A stretch of DNA of 64,000 nucleotides from Pseudomonadota bacterium (lineage in GTDB: Bacteria > Pseudomonadota > Alphaproteobacteria > Puniceispirillales > Puniceispirillaceae). The DNA lies in contig JAQCEA010000004.1 of NCBI GenBank assembly GCA_027620495.1, positions 1 to 64,000 of the forward strand, given 5' to 3'. The position numbers were made by a program, and so were the translations under genes. Shown piece after piece: positions 27,375-35,513 of the stretch. Each line of letters begins with the position of its first letter. The stretch's first letter is position 1. Below the pieces are notes generated by a model, which was not told the DNA's origin, searched no databases, and saw only the letters and a list, made by a program, of their open reading frames with translations.

Positions 27375-27420
27375 CGGGTCACCTCATTTATTCTCATTTA
27401 TCATATTTGGTTTATGCGGT

Positions 27421-28395
27421 TTATTCGGTATGGGCCGGGCGTGCCAGTAACCCGGCGACAATCTGATGTAAATCTTCACCATGATTGACCAATTTATCGA
27501 CCGCGTTGGTAATTGGCACATCAATATTATGATGTGCGGCAAGATGGGCGAGGGCGGCAACGGTACGGCTGCCTTCGGCAAGCTGACCACTTGGGGCTTC
27601 GCCGCGGCCTAGCGCCATGCCAAACGCCATATTGCGTGAATGTGGCCCGGCACAAGTCAGCGCCAGATCGCCAACGCCAGCAAGACCGTAAATCGTATCG
27701 CTTTTCGCCCCCAAAACAGATGAAAACCGCGCGATCTCGGATAGGCCGCGGGTTAGAATAGCGGCTTTTGCATTGTCGCCAAGACCAAGCCCAACTGCGC
27801 ATCCGGCGGCAATGGCAATCACATTTTTCATGGCACCAGCCAGCGCAACACCAACCGAATCCGTGTTGCGATAGACCCGCAAATTACTGCCTTCAAAGGC
27901 ATCTTGAATGGCTTTGGTGGCGGTTTCTTTGCCCGCCGCAACAAGGGCCGCTGGCAAGCCTGAAAACACCTCGTCAGCAAAGCTTGGCCCAGAAAATACC
28001 ACAACCTCATGCCGCGGAATCATGCTTTGTGCCAGCGTGGTCAGCAACATGGCACCGCCCTGATTGTCGCTGACAATGCCCTTGGCACATAGCGCCACAA
28101 TCGCTGGCGGTGCGCTAGCCTGTATGGTGTTTATTATGTCAAAACTCTCGGCATTTGCCTGTACTGGCACGGCCACAAAAATCATTGTGGCGGCGGCAAG
28201 GCAGTTGTGATCTGTGGTGGCGGCAAGTGGCGCGATCGGCGCACAATCTGGCAGTTTTTGGCAACGCCCCTGTGCCAACATATCAACGGTTTGCTGATTG
28301 CGCGCCAAAACTGTGACAGGCTGTTGCACCCGTTGCAGGCTACTAGCGATGGCGGCGCCCCAACTGCCCCCGCCAATAACGACAAAATGGGTCAT
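27421..28395 (-). CDS. gpsA: Glycerol-3-phosphate dehydrogenase [NAD(P)+]
   Basis: 324 residues. It reduces dihydroxyacetone phosphate to sn-glycerol-3-phosphate, the phospholipid backbone. The N-terminal glycine motif VIGGGSWGAAIA (about 5-16), FSGPSFADEV (about 133-142) and the catalytic lysine in GAMKNVIAIAAG (about 187-198) are present. Its ATG overlaps the tsaD stop by four bases. Confidence 0.95.
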   Translation of the reverse strand: MTHFVVIGGGSWGAAIASSLQRVQQPVTVLARNQQTVDMLAQGRCQKLPDCAPIAPLAATTDHNCLAAATMIFVAVPVQANAESFDIINTIQASAPPAIVALCAKGIVSDNQGGAMLLTTLAQSMIPRHEVVVFSGPSFADEVFSGLPAALVAAGKETATKAIQDAFEGSNLRVYRNTDSVGVALAGAMKNVIAIAAGCAVGLGLGDNAKAAILTRGLSEIARFSSVLGAKSDTIYGLAGVGDLALTCAGPHSRNMAFGMALGRGEAPSGQLAEGSRTVAALAHLAAHHNIDVPITNAVDKLVNHGEDLHQIVAGLLARPAHTE

Positions 28396-29480
28396 GCGCG
28401 CACCCCGCGCCCTGGTGGGGGGCTAGCATGGCTATCAAGCGGCCAGCGGGGTCGGGGGGCAAAATCAAAATCGTCCGAATCAGCCCCATCTTGGTGATGC
28501 CGTTCAAGCGCGGCCCAGGCAATCATTGCGGCATTGTCGGTACAAAGCGCGGCTGGCGGTACCGATAGACGAAAGCCGTTTTTCGCCGCGGTATCGGCAA
28601 GCTGTTCAAAAATATATCTATTTGCCGCAACGCCGCCGGCGATCACCAGCACTGGCGGCGTGTCCGGCGAATTAGCAAGATAGTCAGTGGCAAATTGGTG
28701 CATGGCTTTCTGGCTACGATCAGCAAGGCAATCGGCAATCGCCGCTTGCAGGCTGGCGGCCAAATCATGAAGTGGTGCCTGATCAACCCCGCCAAGCTGT
28801 TTCAGCTTGTTGGCCAAGGCGGTTTTTAGTCCGGAAAAGGAAAAATGACAATGATCTGCACCTTTAAGTGGGCGGGCAAGCGCGATCGTCCCAGCGTTAC
28901 CCAGACGCGCGGCCTTTTCAATGGCTGGGCCGCCGGGATATCCAAGCCCCATGATTTTGGCGCATTTATCAAATGCCTCACCAGCGGCATCATCCATTGT
29001 TGTGCCATAGCGGTGATATCGCCCAGGGCCAGCAACCGCCAATAATTGCGTGTGGCCGCCCGATACCAGCAATAACAGATAGGGAAATTCTATTGAATCT
29101 GTCAGCCTTGCGCTCAACGCATGACCTTCTAGATGGTTAACGGCATAATAGGGACGCTGGCGCGCCGCTGCGATGGCTTTTGCCGTTACCGTACCAACCG
29201 CCACCCCGCCAATCAGGCCGGGGCCAGCGGTGGCCGCAAAGCCGTCAATATCAGCAAGCACAAGCCCAGCCTTTTGCAAGGCCCGATCAATCACAACATC
29301 AATGGTTTCAAGATGCGCACGTGCGGCCACTTCCGGTACCACCCCGCCATATTCAGCATGTTGGTCCATTTGCGAGGCTATTTCATTGGCGTAAATTGTT
29401 TTATCACTGCCAATGATTGCCGCGGCTGTTTCGTCACAACTGCTCTCAATGCCAAGCATGATAAAGGGGCGATCTGCCAT
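28392..29480 (-). CDS. tsaD: tRNA threonylcarbamoyladenosine biosynthesis protein TsaD
   Basis: 362 residues. It transfers the threonylcarbamoyl group to A37 of ANN-decoding tRNAs. The N-terminal LGIESSCDETAAAI (about 8-21), the metal-binding VNHLEGHALSARL (about 112-124), LLVSGGHTQL and GGVAANRY (about 283-290) are all present. It heads tsaD-gpsA-EVE and is divergent from hemC, a conserved arrangement. Confidence 0.96.
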   Translation of the reverse strand: MADRPFIMLGIESSCDETAAAIIGSDKTIYANEIASQMDQHAEYGGVVPEVAARAHLETIDVVIDRALQKAGLVLADIDGFAATAGPGLIGGVAVGTVTAKAIAAARQRPYYAVNHLEGHALSARLTDSIEFPYLLLLVSGGHTQLLAVAGPGRYHRYGTTMDDAAGEAFDKCAKIMGLGYPGGPAIEKAARLGNAGTIALARPLKGADHCHFSFSGLKTALANKLKQLGGVDQAPLHDLAASLQAAIADCLADRSQKAMHQFATDYLANSPDTPPVLVIAGGVAANRYIFEQLADTAAKNGFRLSVPPAALCTDNAAMIAWAALERHHQDGADSDDFDFAPRPRWPLDSHASPPPGRGVRA

Positions 29481-29621
29481 TGGTCATGTTTCCTGAAAAT
29501 TATGCTGTGTCACCATAGCGGTCTCACCATATCTGAAGCTGTAGCCATATGCCAGTGTTGTTGCCATTTCATCATCTGGGATGGTTTTTCACTTTGCAAA
29601 TTTGGGTGCGGATGATTAGAC

Positions 29622-30566
29622 ATGGCAGCTATGACAGATCACGCCGATATATTTGATGCCGCGCCGTTGCGGTTGGCCAGCCGCGCGTCACAATTAGCCA
29701 TGGCACAGGCCGAGATGGTTTGTGCCGCCCTCGCACCAATCGCGGTAACGGTGCGCCCGGTCACCACGTCTGGCGACCGTATTCTTGATCGTCCGTTAAT
29801 CGAGGCAGGTGGCAAAGGCCTGTTTATCAAAGAACTGGAACGTTCACTGCTTGGCGGCGAAGCTGATCTGGCTGTACATTCAATGAAAGATATGGAAGCG
29901 CATTTTGCACCGCATACAGAAATTGGCGCGGTGTTGGCACGCGAAGACCGGCGCGACGCGCTTGTCGGGGCCTATCAGTCGCTTGATGAATTGCCAAAAG
30001 CCGCCTGTGTGGGTACCGCATCGGTGCGGCGTGCGGCAATTTTGCTTCATCATCGTCCGGATCTGCAGATCAAACTCATCCGCGGCAATATTAACCGCCG
30101 GTTAGGCTTGCTGGAACATGGCGAATTTGATGCCATAATTTTGGCGGTGGCGGGCATAAAACGGCTTGGTCTCGATGTGGCATATAGCCCGATTGACCCG
30201 GCGATCATGCCATCGGCGGTGGCACAAGGTGCGCTTGCGGTGCAAATTCGCACGCCCTTTGATGATCGAAGTGCCGCGGTTAAAGATGTCGTATCAGCGC
30301 TAACCTGCCCAAAAAGTATGGCCGAAGTCACTGCAGAACGCGCCTTGCTGGCCTATCTTGACGGGTCTTGCCAGACACCTATTGCCGCGAGTGCCAGATT
30401 AAATGGGAGTCAGATGCTAGAGTTGGATGGCATGATCCTCAGCACAGATGGACAAGCCGCGCATCGTATGCAGATGGATGCCCCCGTTGGTGATGCCGAG
30501 GCACTTGGCAAAGTTGTCGGTGCAAAATTGCTGGAAATGGCAGGTGGCCGGGGCTTTCTTGCCTAA
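29622..30566 (+). CDS. hemC: Hydroxymethylbilane synthase (porphobilinogen deaminase)
   Basis: 314 residues. It joins four porphobilinogens in heme synthesis. RLASRASQLAMAQAE (about 17-31), AVHSMKDME (about 85-93) with the catalytic aspartate region, and the dipyrromethane-cofactor cysteine in YLDGSCQTPIAA (about 245-256) are visible. The start ATG has no strong Shine-Dalgarno; a second in-frame ATG is four codons on. It leads hemC-hemD-mitofilin-like-hemY. Confidence 0.95.
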   Translation: MAAMTDHADIFDAAPLRLASRASQLAMAQAEMVCAALAPIAVTVRPVTTSGDRILDRPLIEAGGKGLFIKELERSLLGGEADLAVHSMKDMEAHFAPHTEIGAVLAREDRRDALVGAYQSLDELPKAACVGTASVRRAAILLHHRPDLQIKLIRGNINRRLGLLEHGEFDAIILAVAGIKRLGLDVAYSPIDPAIMPSAVAQGALAVQIRTPFDDRSAAVKDVVSALTCPKSMAEVTAERALLAYLDGSCQTPIAASARLNGSQMLELDGMILSTDGQAAHRMQMDAPVGDAEALGKVVGAKLLEMAGGRGFLA

Positions 30567-30621
30567 CGCCATGGGGGCGATGCCGCATTGTGCGTGGGTG
30601 ATAGATTTGCGATAAAAAACC

Positions 30622-31392
30622 ATGGCTGATTTTATCATCACTATACGCCCGGAACCTGACGCTAGCCGTGATGCTGACTGGTTGCACCGTTATCAGGTCC
30701 CAGCCATGGCAGTTCCGGTTATGCGCGCCGAACAACAGACATTTAAGCTGCCAGATTCGCCACCATTTCAAGCCATTGTCTTTACCAGTCGCCACGCGGT
30801 TGCTGCAATTGGCGGGATGGCCGGAATTGCCGAGATGACCACGCTTGGGGCGCTGCGATCATTGCCGGTTTATGCGGTGGGGCGCCGCACCGCACAGGCC
30901 GCACGGCAAGCTGGATTTGACCATGTGATGGCAGGGCCCAGCGATGGCAACGCCCTAGTGCCATTGATGGTGGCCAATCTTAATCCAAATGCTGGTGACA
31001 TATTATGGCCGAGTGCCAGCATAATCAGTTTTGATATCGCCAGCCGTCTTGCCGATTTTGGCTATTCGGTGCGTCAGATACCTGTCTATGCAATGGTGGC
31101 CACAACGAATCTTGCCAGTGATTTACCCGCCCGGCTCGCGGCTTGTTCATCTGCCGCGGTGGTTGCCATGTCATCGCGGTCGATAGATTTGTTTTCACAG
31201 ATGTTGCGCACCAGCCAATGTGCAGGCTATCGCAAACGCATTACGGTGATTGCCGGCAGCAAGGCGATTGCCGCCGCCGCCGGATCAGGATGGGCCGATA
31301 TCATTGTGGCAAAGGCACCGCGCCGCAGCCGCGTTTTGGCCATCGCAACATTTCTGCACCGCAGGCGTGGTAAGATGCCGCGTACGTTGTAA
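30622..31392 (+). CDS. hemD: Uroporphyrinogen-III synthase
   Basis: 256 residues. The family is poorly conserved, but the position directly after hemC, the opening IITIRPEPDASRDADWL and the central FTSRHAV...YAVGRRTAQAARQAGF pattern (about 53-98) support it. It closes and inverts ring D of hydroxymethylbilane. The C-terminal half shows VAMSSRSIDLF and the SKAIAAAAGSGW region that homologues share. Confidence 0.9.
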   Translation: MADFIITIRPEPDASRDADWLHRYQVPAMAVPVMRAEQQTFKLPDSPPFQAIVFTSRHAVAAIGGMAGIAEMTTLGALRSLPVYAVGRRTAQAARQAGFDHVMAGPSDGNALVPLMVANLNPNAGDILWPSASIISFDIASRLADFGYSVRQIPVYAMVATTNLASDLPARLAACSSAAVVAMSSRSIDLFSQMLRTSQCAGYRKRITVIAGSKAIAAAAGSGWADIIVAKAPRRSRVLAIATFLHRRRGKMPRTL

Positions 31393-31492
31393 ATCGACTA
31401 GCATGTTGCCCGGGCATAAGGTTTAATAGCACCCGTGTAAGGTAAATGTGTACCATAAATTATTTTGCAGACCCTGCAGGGTGGACCATCCG

Positions 31493-32614
31493 ATGGCTGA
31501 GCCGAAAAAAACCTCTGAAAAAGCAAAACGCTCGTCCGGGCCGTCTGCAACCGCCAAACCCAAAGATGAGGTGATTGAAGGGGCGGCTGTTGAAAAGCCA
31601 GCCGCGGCACAATCAACGCCGCCTGTGAACGAATCAGCCAAACCGCAAAACCAATCATCAACCAGTCAAGACCGCCGCCGGTCAACAATGCTGGTATCGC
31701 AGAGTGTGGCCGTGGTGATGGCCGGAATCGCGGTTGTGGTGGCGCTGATTGCATTGGCGGTATCTGTTGTGACCTATCAGCAGACAGCCGACGAAATCGC
31801 ATCTGGCCAGCCCGTGCCAACTGCAGCAATCAATGATGTTGATCAGGCCGATCTGGACAAGCTTGGTCAACGGCTTGACAGCCTTGCGGCGCTAATCGCG
31901 AAAAATGCGGGTCGCTATGAATCACTGCAACAGGAACTTGCCAACGCGGCATCGTCAAGGCCAACAGAAACGCCAGATATGACCAGTCTGGATGATTTAA
32001 TCGCCAGGCTGGCGGCACTTGAAGCGGCAAGTGCCAATCAGATAGCGGCACCGGCTGTAACCGATGAACCAGCCACGCAAGGCGGGTTTGACAAACGCCA
32101 GATTGGGCTATTCGCGGCGGCGGGGTTGCTTGCCGAAAATCTGGCTGGTCGCAATCTAGAAATTTGGGCCAGTGTGTTGGATGATTTGCAATGGCCGGGC
32201 GTTGACGCGGTTAATCGTGATATCATCCGCGGCGCGGCGCGCGTGCCGGTGGACTCGCGTGCTGATCTTCTCAGCCTTGGTCGGTTGCAATTGGCGCCAA
32301 TGGTGCAACGGTTGAACAAGGCTGATGACGGATCTGGATTATTGGAACAGGCGCGCGCCCGGCTTGCTAATTTGATACAGTTGCGCCGTACTGGCGGCGG
32401 CAGTGATCAGCCAGAAACAGTGTTAGCATCTTTTGAATCGGCGTTAGACCATGCAGATTTTGATGCGGCTTTTGCCGCCGCTACCATCTGGTCATCTGCT
32501 GGGCTTGATGGGCTGGAATCATGGTTGACGGCCGCACAACGCCGGCATGATCTTGATCAAGCAGTAAACAGGTTGGTGGCCATATTAGTGCAGCATGCTG
32601 CCGGACAAAGCTGA
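31493..32614 (+). CDS. Mitofilin/HemX-like membrane protein
   Basis: 373 residues from ATG 31493 (AGGGTGG upstream; the frame opens earlier at a GTG). A hydrophilic lysine/proline-rich N-terminus of about 60 residues, one membrane helix (about 68-90), a coiled coil (about 105-165) and a helical C-terminal domain form the layout of alphaproteobacterial mitofilin-like proteins encoded between hemD and hemY. They are linked to inner-membrane organisation. No catalytic motif is seen. It overlaps the hemY start by one base (TGATG). Confidence 0.87.
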   Translation: MAEPKKTSEKAKRSSGPSATAKPKDEVIEGAAVEKPAAAQSTPPVNESAKPQNQSSTSQDRRRSTMLVSQSVAVVMAGIAVVVALIALAVSVVTYQQTADEIASGQPVPTAAINDVDQADLDKLGQRLDSLAALIAKNAGRYESLQQELANAASSRPTETPDMTSLDDLIARLAALEAASANQIAAPAVTDEPATQGGFDKRQIGLFAAAGLLAENLAGRNLEIWASVLDDLQWPGVDAVNRDIIRGAARVPVDSRADLLSLGRLQLAPMVQRLNKADDGSGLLEQARARLANLIQLRRTGGGSDQPETVLASFESALDHADFDAAFAAATIWSSAGLDGLESWLTAAQRRHDLDQAVNRLVAILVQHAAGQS

Positions 32615-33843
32615 TGTTTGTCAGATTATTATCGCTTTTTATTTTGATTATGCTGGCGGCTGGTGCGGCCAGTTGGTTAATGGCACAGCCCGGCAGCCTG
32701 TCGATCGAATGGCTTGGCTGGCAGATGGAAATGCGCAGCAGTCTGGCGGTGACGCTGGTGATTGTTTTTGCCCTGCTTTTGGTGTTTTTCGACCGTCTGC
32801 AGCGTGCGTTGCGATCGATGCCGGGCTGGCTTGGTGGGCGGTGGCGTGAACGCCGGGATACTGCCGGGCACCGGGCGCTGACACTAGGGTTGATGGCGGT
32901 TTCAGCTGGCGAACCGATGGAAGCGCGCAAACAGGCCGCGCGCGCACGACGTCTGCTGAATGCTCCCCAGCTGACGGGGCTTTTATCCGCACAAGCGGCG
33001 CATCTGGCTGGCGATCATGCCGCGGCGCGGCGCTATTTTACCGCCCTCACAAATGACAAGGACATCGCATTTTTGGGGCAAATCGGGCTTATGCGACTGG
33101 CACTTGATGCCAAAGATTCGCCCGCCGCACTTGCCGCTGGTGGCAAGGCGCTTGATCTGAAACCACAATCGGCATTGGCGGCCGCGCAATTATTGCAATT
33201 GCATGCAGATCAACAGAATTGGACAGCGGCGCTAGAGGTGATCGCCATTGTGATCAAAGACCGGAAAAAGCAAACCGGAACGGTGCCTGAACTGTTGTCG
33301 CGGCAACGCACCGCATTATTATATCTAGACGGCCTGACCGCGTTGGAAACCGAGGATGATGCCGCGCATGCATCCGGCCAATTTACCGCGGCGTTGCGCC
33401 ATGACCCAGCATTTCTGCCAGCTATTTTTGCGCTGGCAGATCTTTATCTCAGCGGCGCTGGCAACCGCAAAGCGACAAAGCTGTTGGAACATTCATTTAG
33501 GCTTGTGCCGCATAGCGAAATTGCCGATCGGCTATTGGCATTGTGGGATGATAATGATGGCAACAGCATCGCACGATTGATCAAATTGATTCCAAAACAG
33601 CCAGAACCGGTGCAACAAGCGGCGTATCATATCGTTAGCGATATTGCCGCCAGCAAAGGGCTTGATGGTGAAGCCAAACGTTTGCGCGCCTTGCATGATG
33701 CCAGCGTGGCGGCGTTTGGCTGGCAATGCGGTGTTTGTAAGAGCCGCCATGATTCCTGGCATAGCCATTGCCCGTCATGCGGACAATTTGCCGGGCTAAC
33801 ATGGCAACAGCCAGAAAAGGTCACGCCATTGCTTGGGGATTAA
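32614..33843 (+). CDS. hemY: HemY-family TPR membrane protein with C-terminal zinc ribbon
   Basis: 409 residues. Two N-terminal membrane helices (about 5-22 and 40-60), then TPR-like helical repeats (about 80-330). The end of the protein carries CGVC (about 372-375) and CPSC (about 386-389), a four-cysteine zinc ribbon or rubredoxin-like knuckle like that at the end of LapB. This is the hemC-associated HemY, unrelated to protoporphyrinogen oxidase. Its role in heme or envelope control is unclear; the metal tail suggests LapB-like interaction. Confidence 0.9.
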   Translation: MFVRLLSLFILIMLAAGAASWLMAQPGSLSIEWLGWQMEMRSSLAVTLVIVFALLLVFFDRLQRALRSMPGWLGGRWRERRDTAGHRALTLGLMAVSAGEPMEARKQAARARRLLNAPQLTGLLSAQAAHLAGDHAAARRYFTALTNDKDIAFLGQIGLMRLALDAKDSPAALAAGGKALDLKPQSALAAAQLLQLHADQQNWTAALEVIAIVIKDRKKQTGTVPELLSRQRTALLYLDGLTALETEDDAAHASGQFTAALRHDPAFLPAIFALADLYLSGAGNRKATKLLEHSFRLVPHSEIADRLLALWDDNDGNSIARLIKLIPKQPEPVQQAAYHIVSDIAASKGLDGEAKRLRALHDASVAAFGWQCGVCKSRHDSWHSHCPSCGQFAGLTWQQPEKVTPLLGD

Positions 33844-33880
33844 CGGTTTTGCAGGCGGGTGCGTTTTGATGATGTGCCGT

Positions 33881-33910
33881 TTGGCCGGGTTTGGCCGGGT
33901 TTGGCCGGGT
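33881..33910 (+). repeat. Three tandem copies of a 10-bp unit
   Basis: The unit TTGGCCGGGT occurs three times in a row without mismatch, beginning 38 bases after the hemY stop. It lies in non-coding sequence before the tRNA-Thr promoter. Probably slippage-prone. Confidence 0.9.
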
Positions 33911-33994
33911 GAAATGGAATGGGGTGCGTTGTGATGGCGGCAAAACAGGCCATGTGGCAAGGTAACTTTGCTACTGGTGACGGCATCTTACCTG

Positions 33995-34024
33995 TTGCGG
34001 GAATTTGTGCGAACAAGCTATAAG
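33995..34024 (+). promoter_or_regulatory. Candidate promoter of tRNA-Thr
   Basis: TTGCGG (33995-34000), an 18-base spacer and TATAAG (34019-34024), about 80 bases before the tRNA. An 8-bp inverted pair, GCATCTTA (33983-33990) and TAAGATGC (34021-34028), brackets it and overlaps the -10. Confidence 0.4.
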
Positions 34025-34106
34025 ATGCGGTAACGCGCGGCGTTTCTGGTGATCGGGGTTGTGTCAGCCAATGGTGATAGGTGCCGACGCATGTTGCCGC
34101 GCGGCC

Positions 34107-34180
34107 GCCGGATTAGTTAAATGGCATAACAGACCATTCGTAATGGTTAGTTGGGGGTTCGATTCCCTCATCCGGCACCA
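34107..34180 (+). tRNA. tRNA-Thr (anticodon CGT), with encoded CCA
   Basis: Acceptor GCCGGAT (34107-34113) pairs with ATCCGGC (34170-34176), followed by A and CCA. The D arm is GTT...AAC, the anticodon stem GACCA/TGGTT has loop TTCGTAA (anticodon CGT), and the T arm is GGGGG TTCGATT CCCTC. It decodes ACG. The last 14 bases are part of the left attachment repeat of the adjoining element, which therefore used this gene's 3' end as its target and left it complete. Confidence 0.93.
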
Positions 34181-34184
34181 GTTT
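34167..34184 (+). repeat. Left attachment site (attL core)
   Basis: CTCATCCGGCACCAGTTT, the end of tRNA-Thr and four to seven bases beyond it. Identical to 35484-35501. Confidence 0.85.
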
Positions 34185-34209
34185 TTCACAAAAAGAGCCG
34201 AGGTTCGAG

Positions 34210-34226
34210 GTTCAAGTCTCTGAATT
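34210..34226 (+). repeat. Left copy of 17-bp inverted repeat (putative arm site)
   Basis: GTTCAAGTCTCTGAATT, the exact reverse complement of 35443-35459. It begins 25 bases inside the left att core. Confidence 0.8.
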
Positions 34227-34266
34227 CCTTTAATTAACGTTTTAGGAACGACAGGGGCTGTAGACA

Positions 34267-35415
34267 ATGGTGTATACAAGGTCACCAGATTATCTATACC
34301 GCCGGAATGGCATCTATTACTTCACACGCAATGTACCATCAGATTTAAAGGCTCGGTTCAACAAGGGCCGTGTGGTTGTGTCTTTGCACACACGGTCAGA
34401 GGTTAGGGCGCAGAGAGCAGCTTCGGCTCTATCTGATCGGCTCGAGAGATACTTCGAATCGCTTAGGCTGGAACGGTTTCATTCACAAGAGCTTGGCCTG
34501 AAGTTTGGCGGTGTTCCAGATGCACCGTTAGATAGTGCGGACACGAATATCAGCGATGCACTGGAACTTTACATCAGGCTCAAAGGCGCAGGGCGAGACC
34601 GCCTATTCGCCAAAACATCAACGCGCAATGTCGGCTACCTAATAGAATGTATTGGTGATGTTGGGTTATCATCAATTAAGCCGGTAAATGCTGGTCAGTT
34701 CAGAGACCATCTCATTGCTAAGGGTTTGGCATCAACTTCAATCAGGCGTGTTCTGTCGTCTGTTAAGGCTATCTATAACCTAGCCTCTACAGAGCTTGGC
34801 ATAGCCAACCCCAATCCTTTCTCAGGGATATTCATCCCAGAGGATAATGCCGCCAGTGGGAGGCTGCCCGTACCACTGGATGCCATCCGGTTAATCCAGC
34901 ATGAGTGCTTTCAAGTTGATGACCCTCAGCGTTGGTTGATCGCAGTCATAAGTGATACTGGCATGAGATTGTCAGAAGCTGCAGGTCTCCTGACTGAAGA
35001 CATTAAACTGGATGCAGATGTGCCCCACATAACACTCCGCAAGCACCCGTGGCGGTCATTGAAAACGGCTTCTAGTGAAAGAGATATTCCATTGGTGGGG
35101 AGCGCGTATGAAGCGGCAATAAGGATTGTCGATGTAGGTCATAAATATGCTTTTGCCAGATACTGCGACGAGACGAAGTGCAATGCCAACTCTGCTAGCG
35201 CTGCTTTGAATAAATGGCTTAAACAAAGGATACCAGAGGGCTGCGTTATCCATAGCTTTAGGCATAGTTTGAGAGATAGGTTAAGGGCAGTTGAATGCCC
35301 TTGAGACATCATTGACGCCATCGGCGGTTGGACAACTGCTGGCATAGGCCATAAATATGGAAGTGGTTATGATCTTGCCGTTAAGTATCGGTGGATGAAG
35401 ATGCTGGAGGGATAA
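34267..35415 (+). pseudogene. Tyrosine recombinase (phage-type integrase) with one in-frame TGA
   Basis: Reading from ATG 34267, 345 residues are open to TGA 35302-35304; the same frame then continues 37 codons to TAA 35413-35415. The N-terminal SAM-like DNA-binding part has YLYRRNGIYYFTRNVPSDL. The catalytic domain shows the arginine in DTGMRLSEAAGL (about 237-248), a lysine in LRKHPWR and HSFRHSLRDR (about 330-339, H-x-x-R). After the TGA come IGGWTTAGIGHKYG, which includes the second histidine, and a tyrosine-containing tail, so the terminated product lacks the nucleophile. AGG/AGA arginine codons are frequent, unlike the flanking genes, a sign of foreign origin. It is probably inactive unless the stop is read through. 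Confidence 0.88.
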
Positions 35416-35442
35416 ACCAAGTTCAGAGAACGAAGATTCCAT

Positions 35443-35459
35443 AATTCAGAGACTTGAAC
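35443..35459 (-). repeat. Right copy of 17-bp inverted repeat (putative arm site)
   Basis: AATTCAGAGACTTGAAC, exact reverse complement of 34210-34226, ending 24 bases before the right att core. The near-equal offset on both sides is the main evidence for a recombinase-binding role. Confidence 0.8.
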
Positions 35460-35483
35460 TTGCCTGAGGTAGGCATCGAACTT

Positions 35484-35501
35484 CTCATCCGGCACCAGTT
35501 T
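35484..35501 (+). repeat. Right attachment site (attR core)
   Basis: Second copy of the 18-bp core. Upstream bases GGCATCGAACTT weakly resemble the tRNA T arm, so this side looks like a decayed tRNA-Thr 3' end. The next gene's stop codon is 13 bases away. Confidence 0.85.
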
Positions 35502-35513
35502 CCGCTAACGCTG

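Larger units (their letters stand above)
34167..35501 (+). mobile_element. 1.3-kb integrase-only element in tRNA-Thr
   Basis: Bounded by an 18-bp perfect direct repeat (34167-34184 and 35484-35501) identical to the tRNA-Thr 3' end plus flank. Inside are a 17-bp inverted pair and one gene, a tyrosine recombinase. The att-to-att period is 1317 bp. It carries no cargo, excisionase or replication gene that I can see. Either it is a minimal element, a solo end of a larger island, or a deletion remnant; the matched repeats on both sides favour a discrete unit. Confidence 0.8.
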
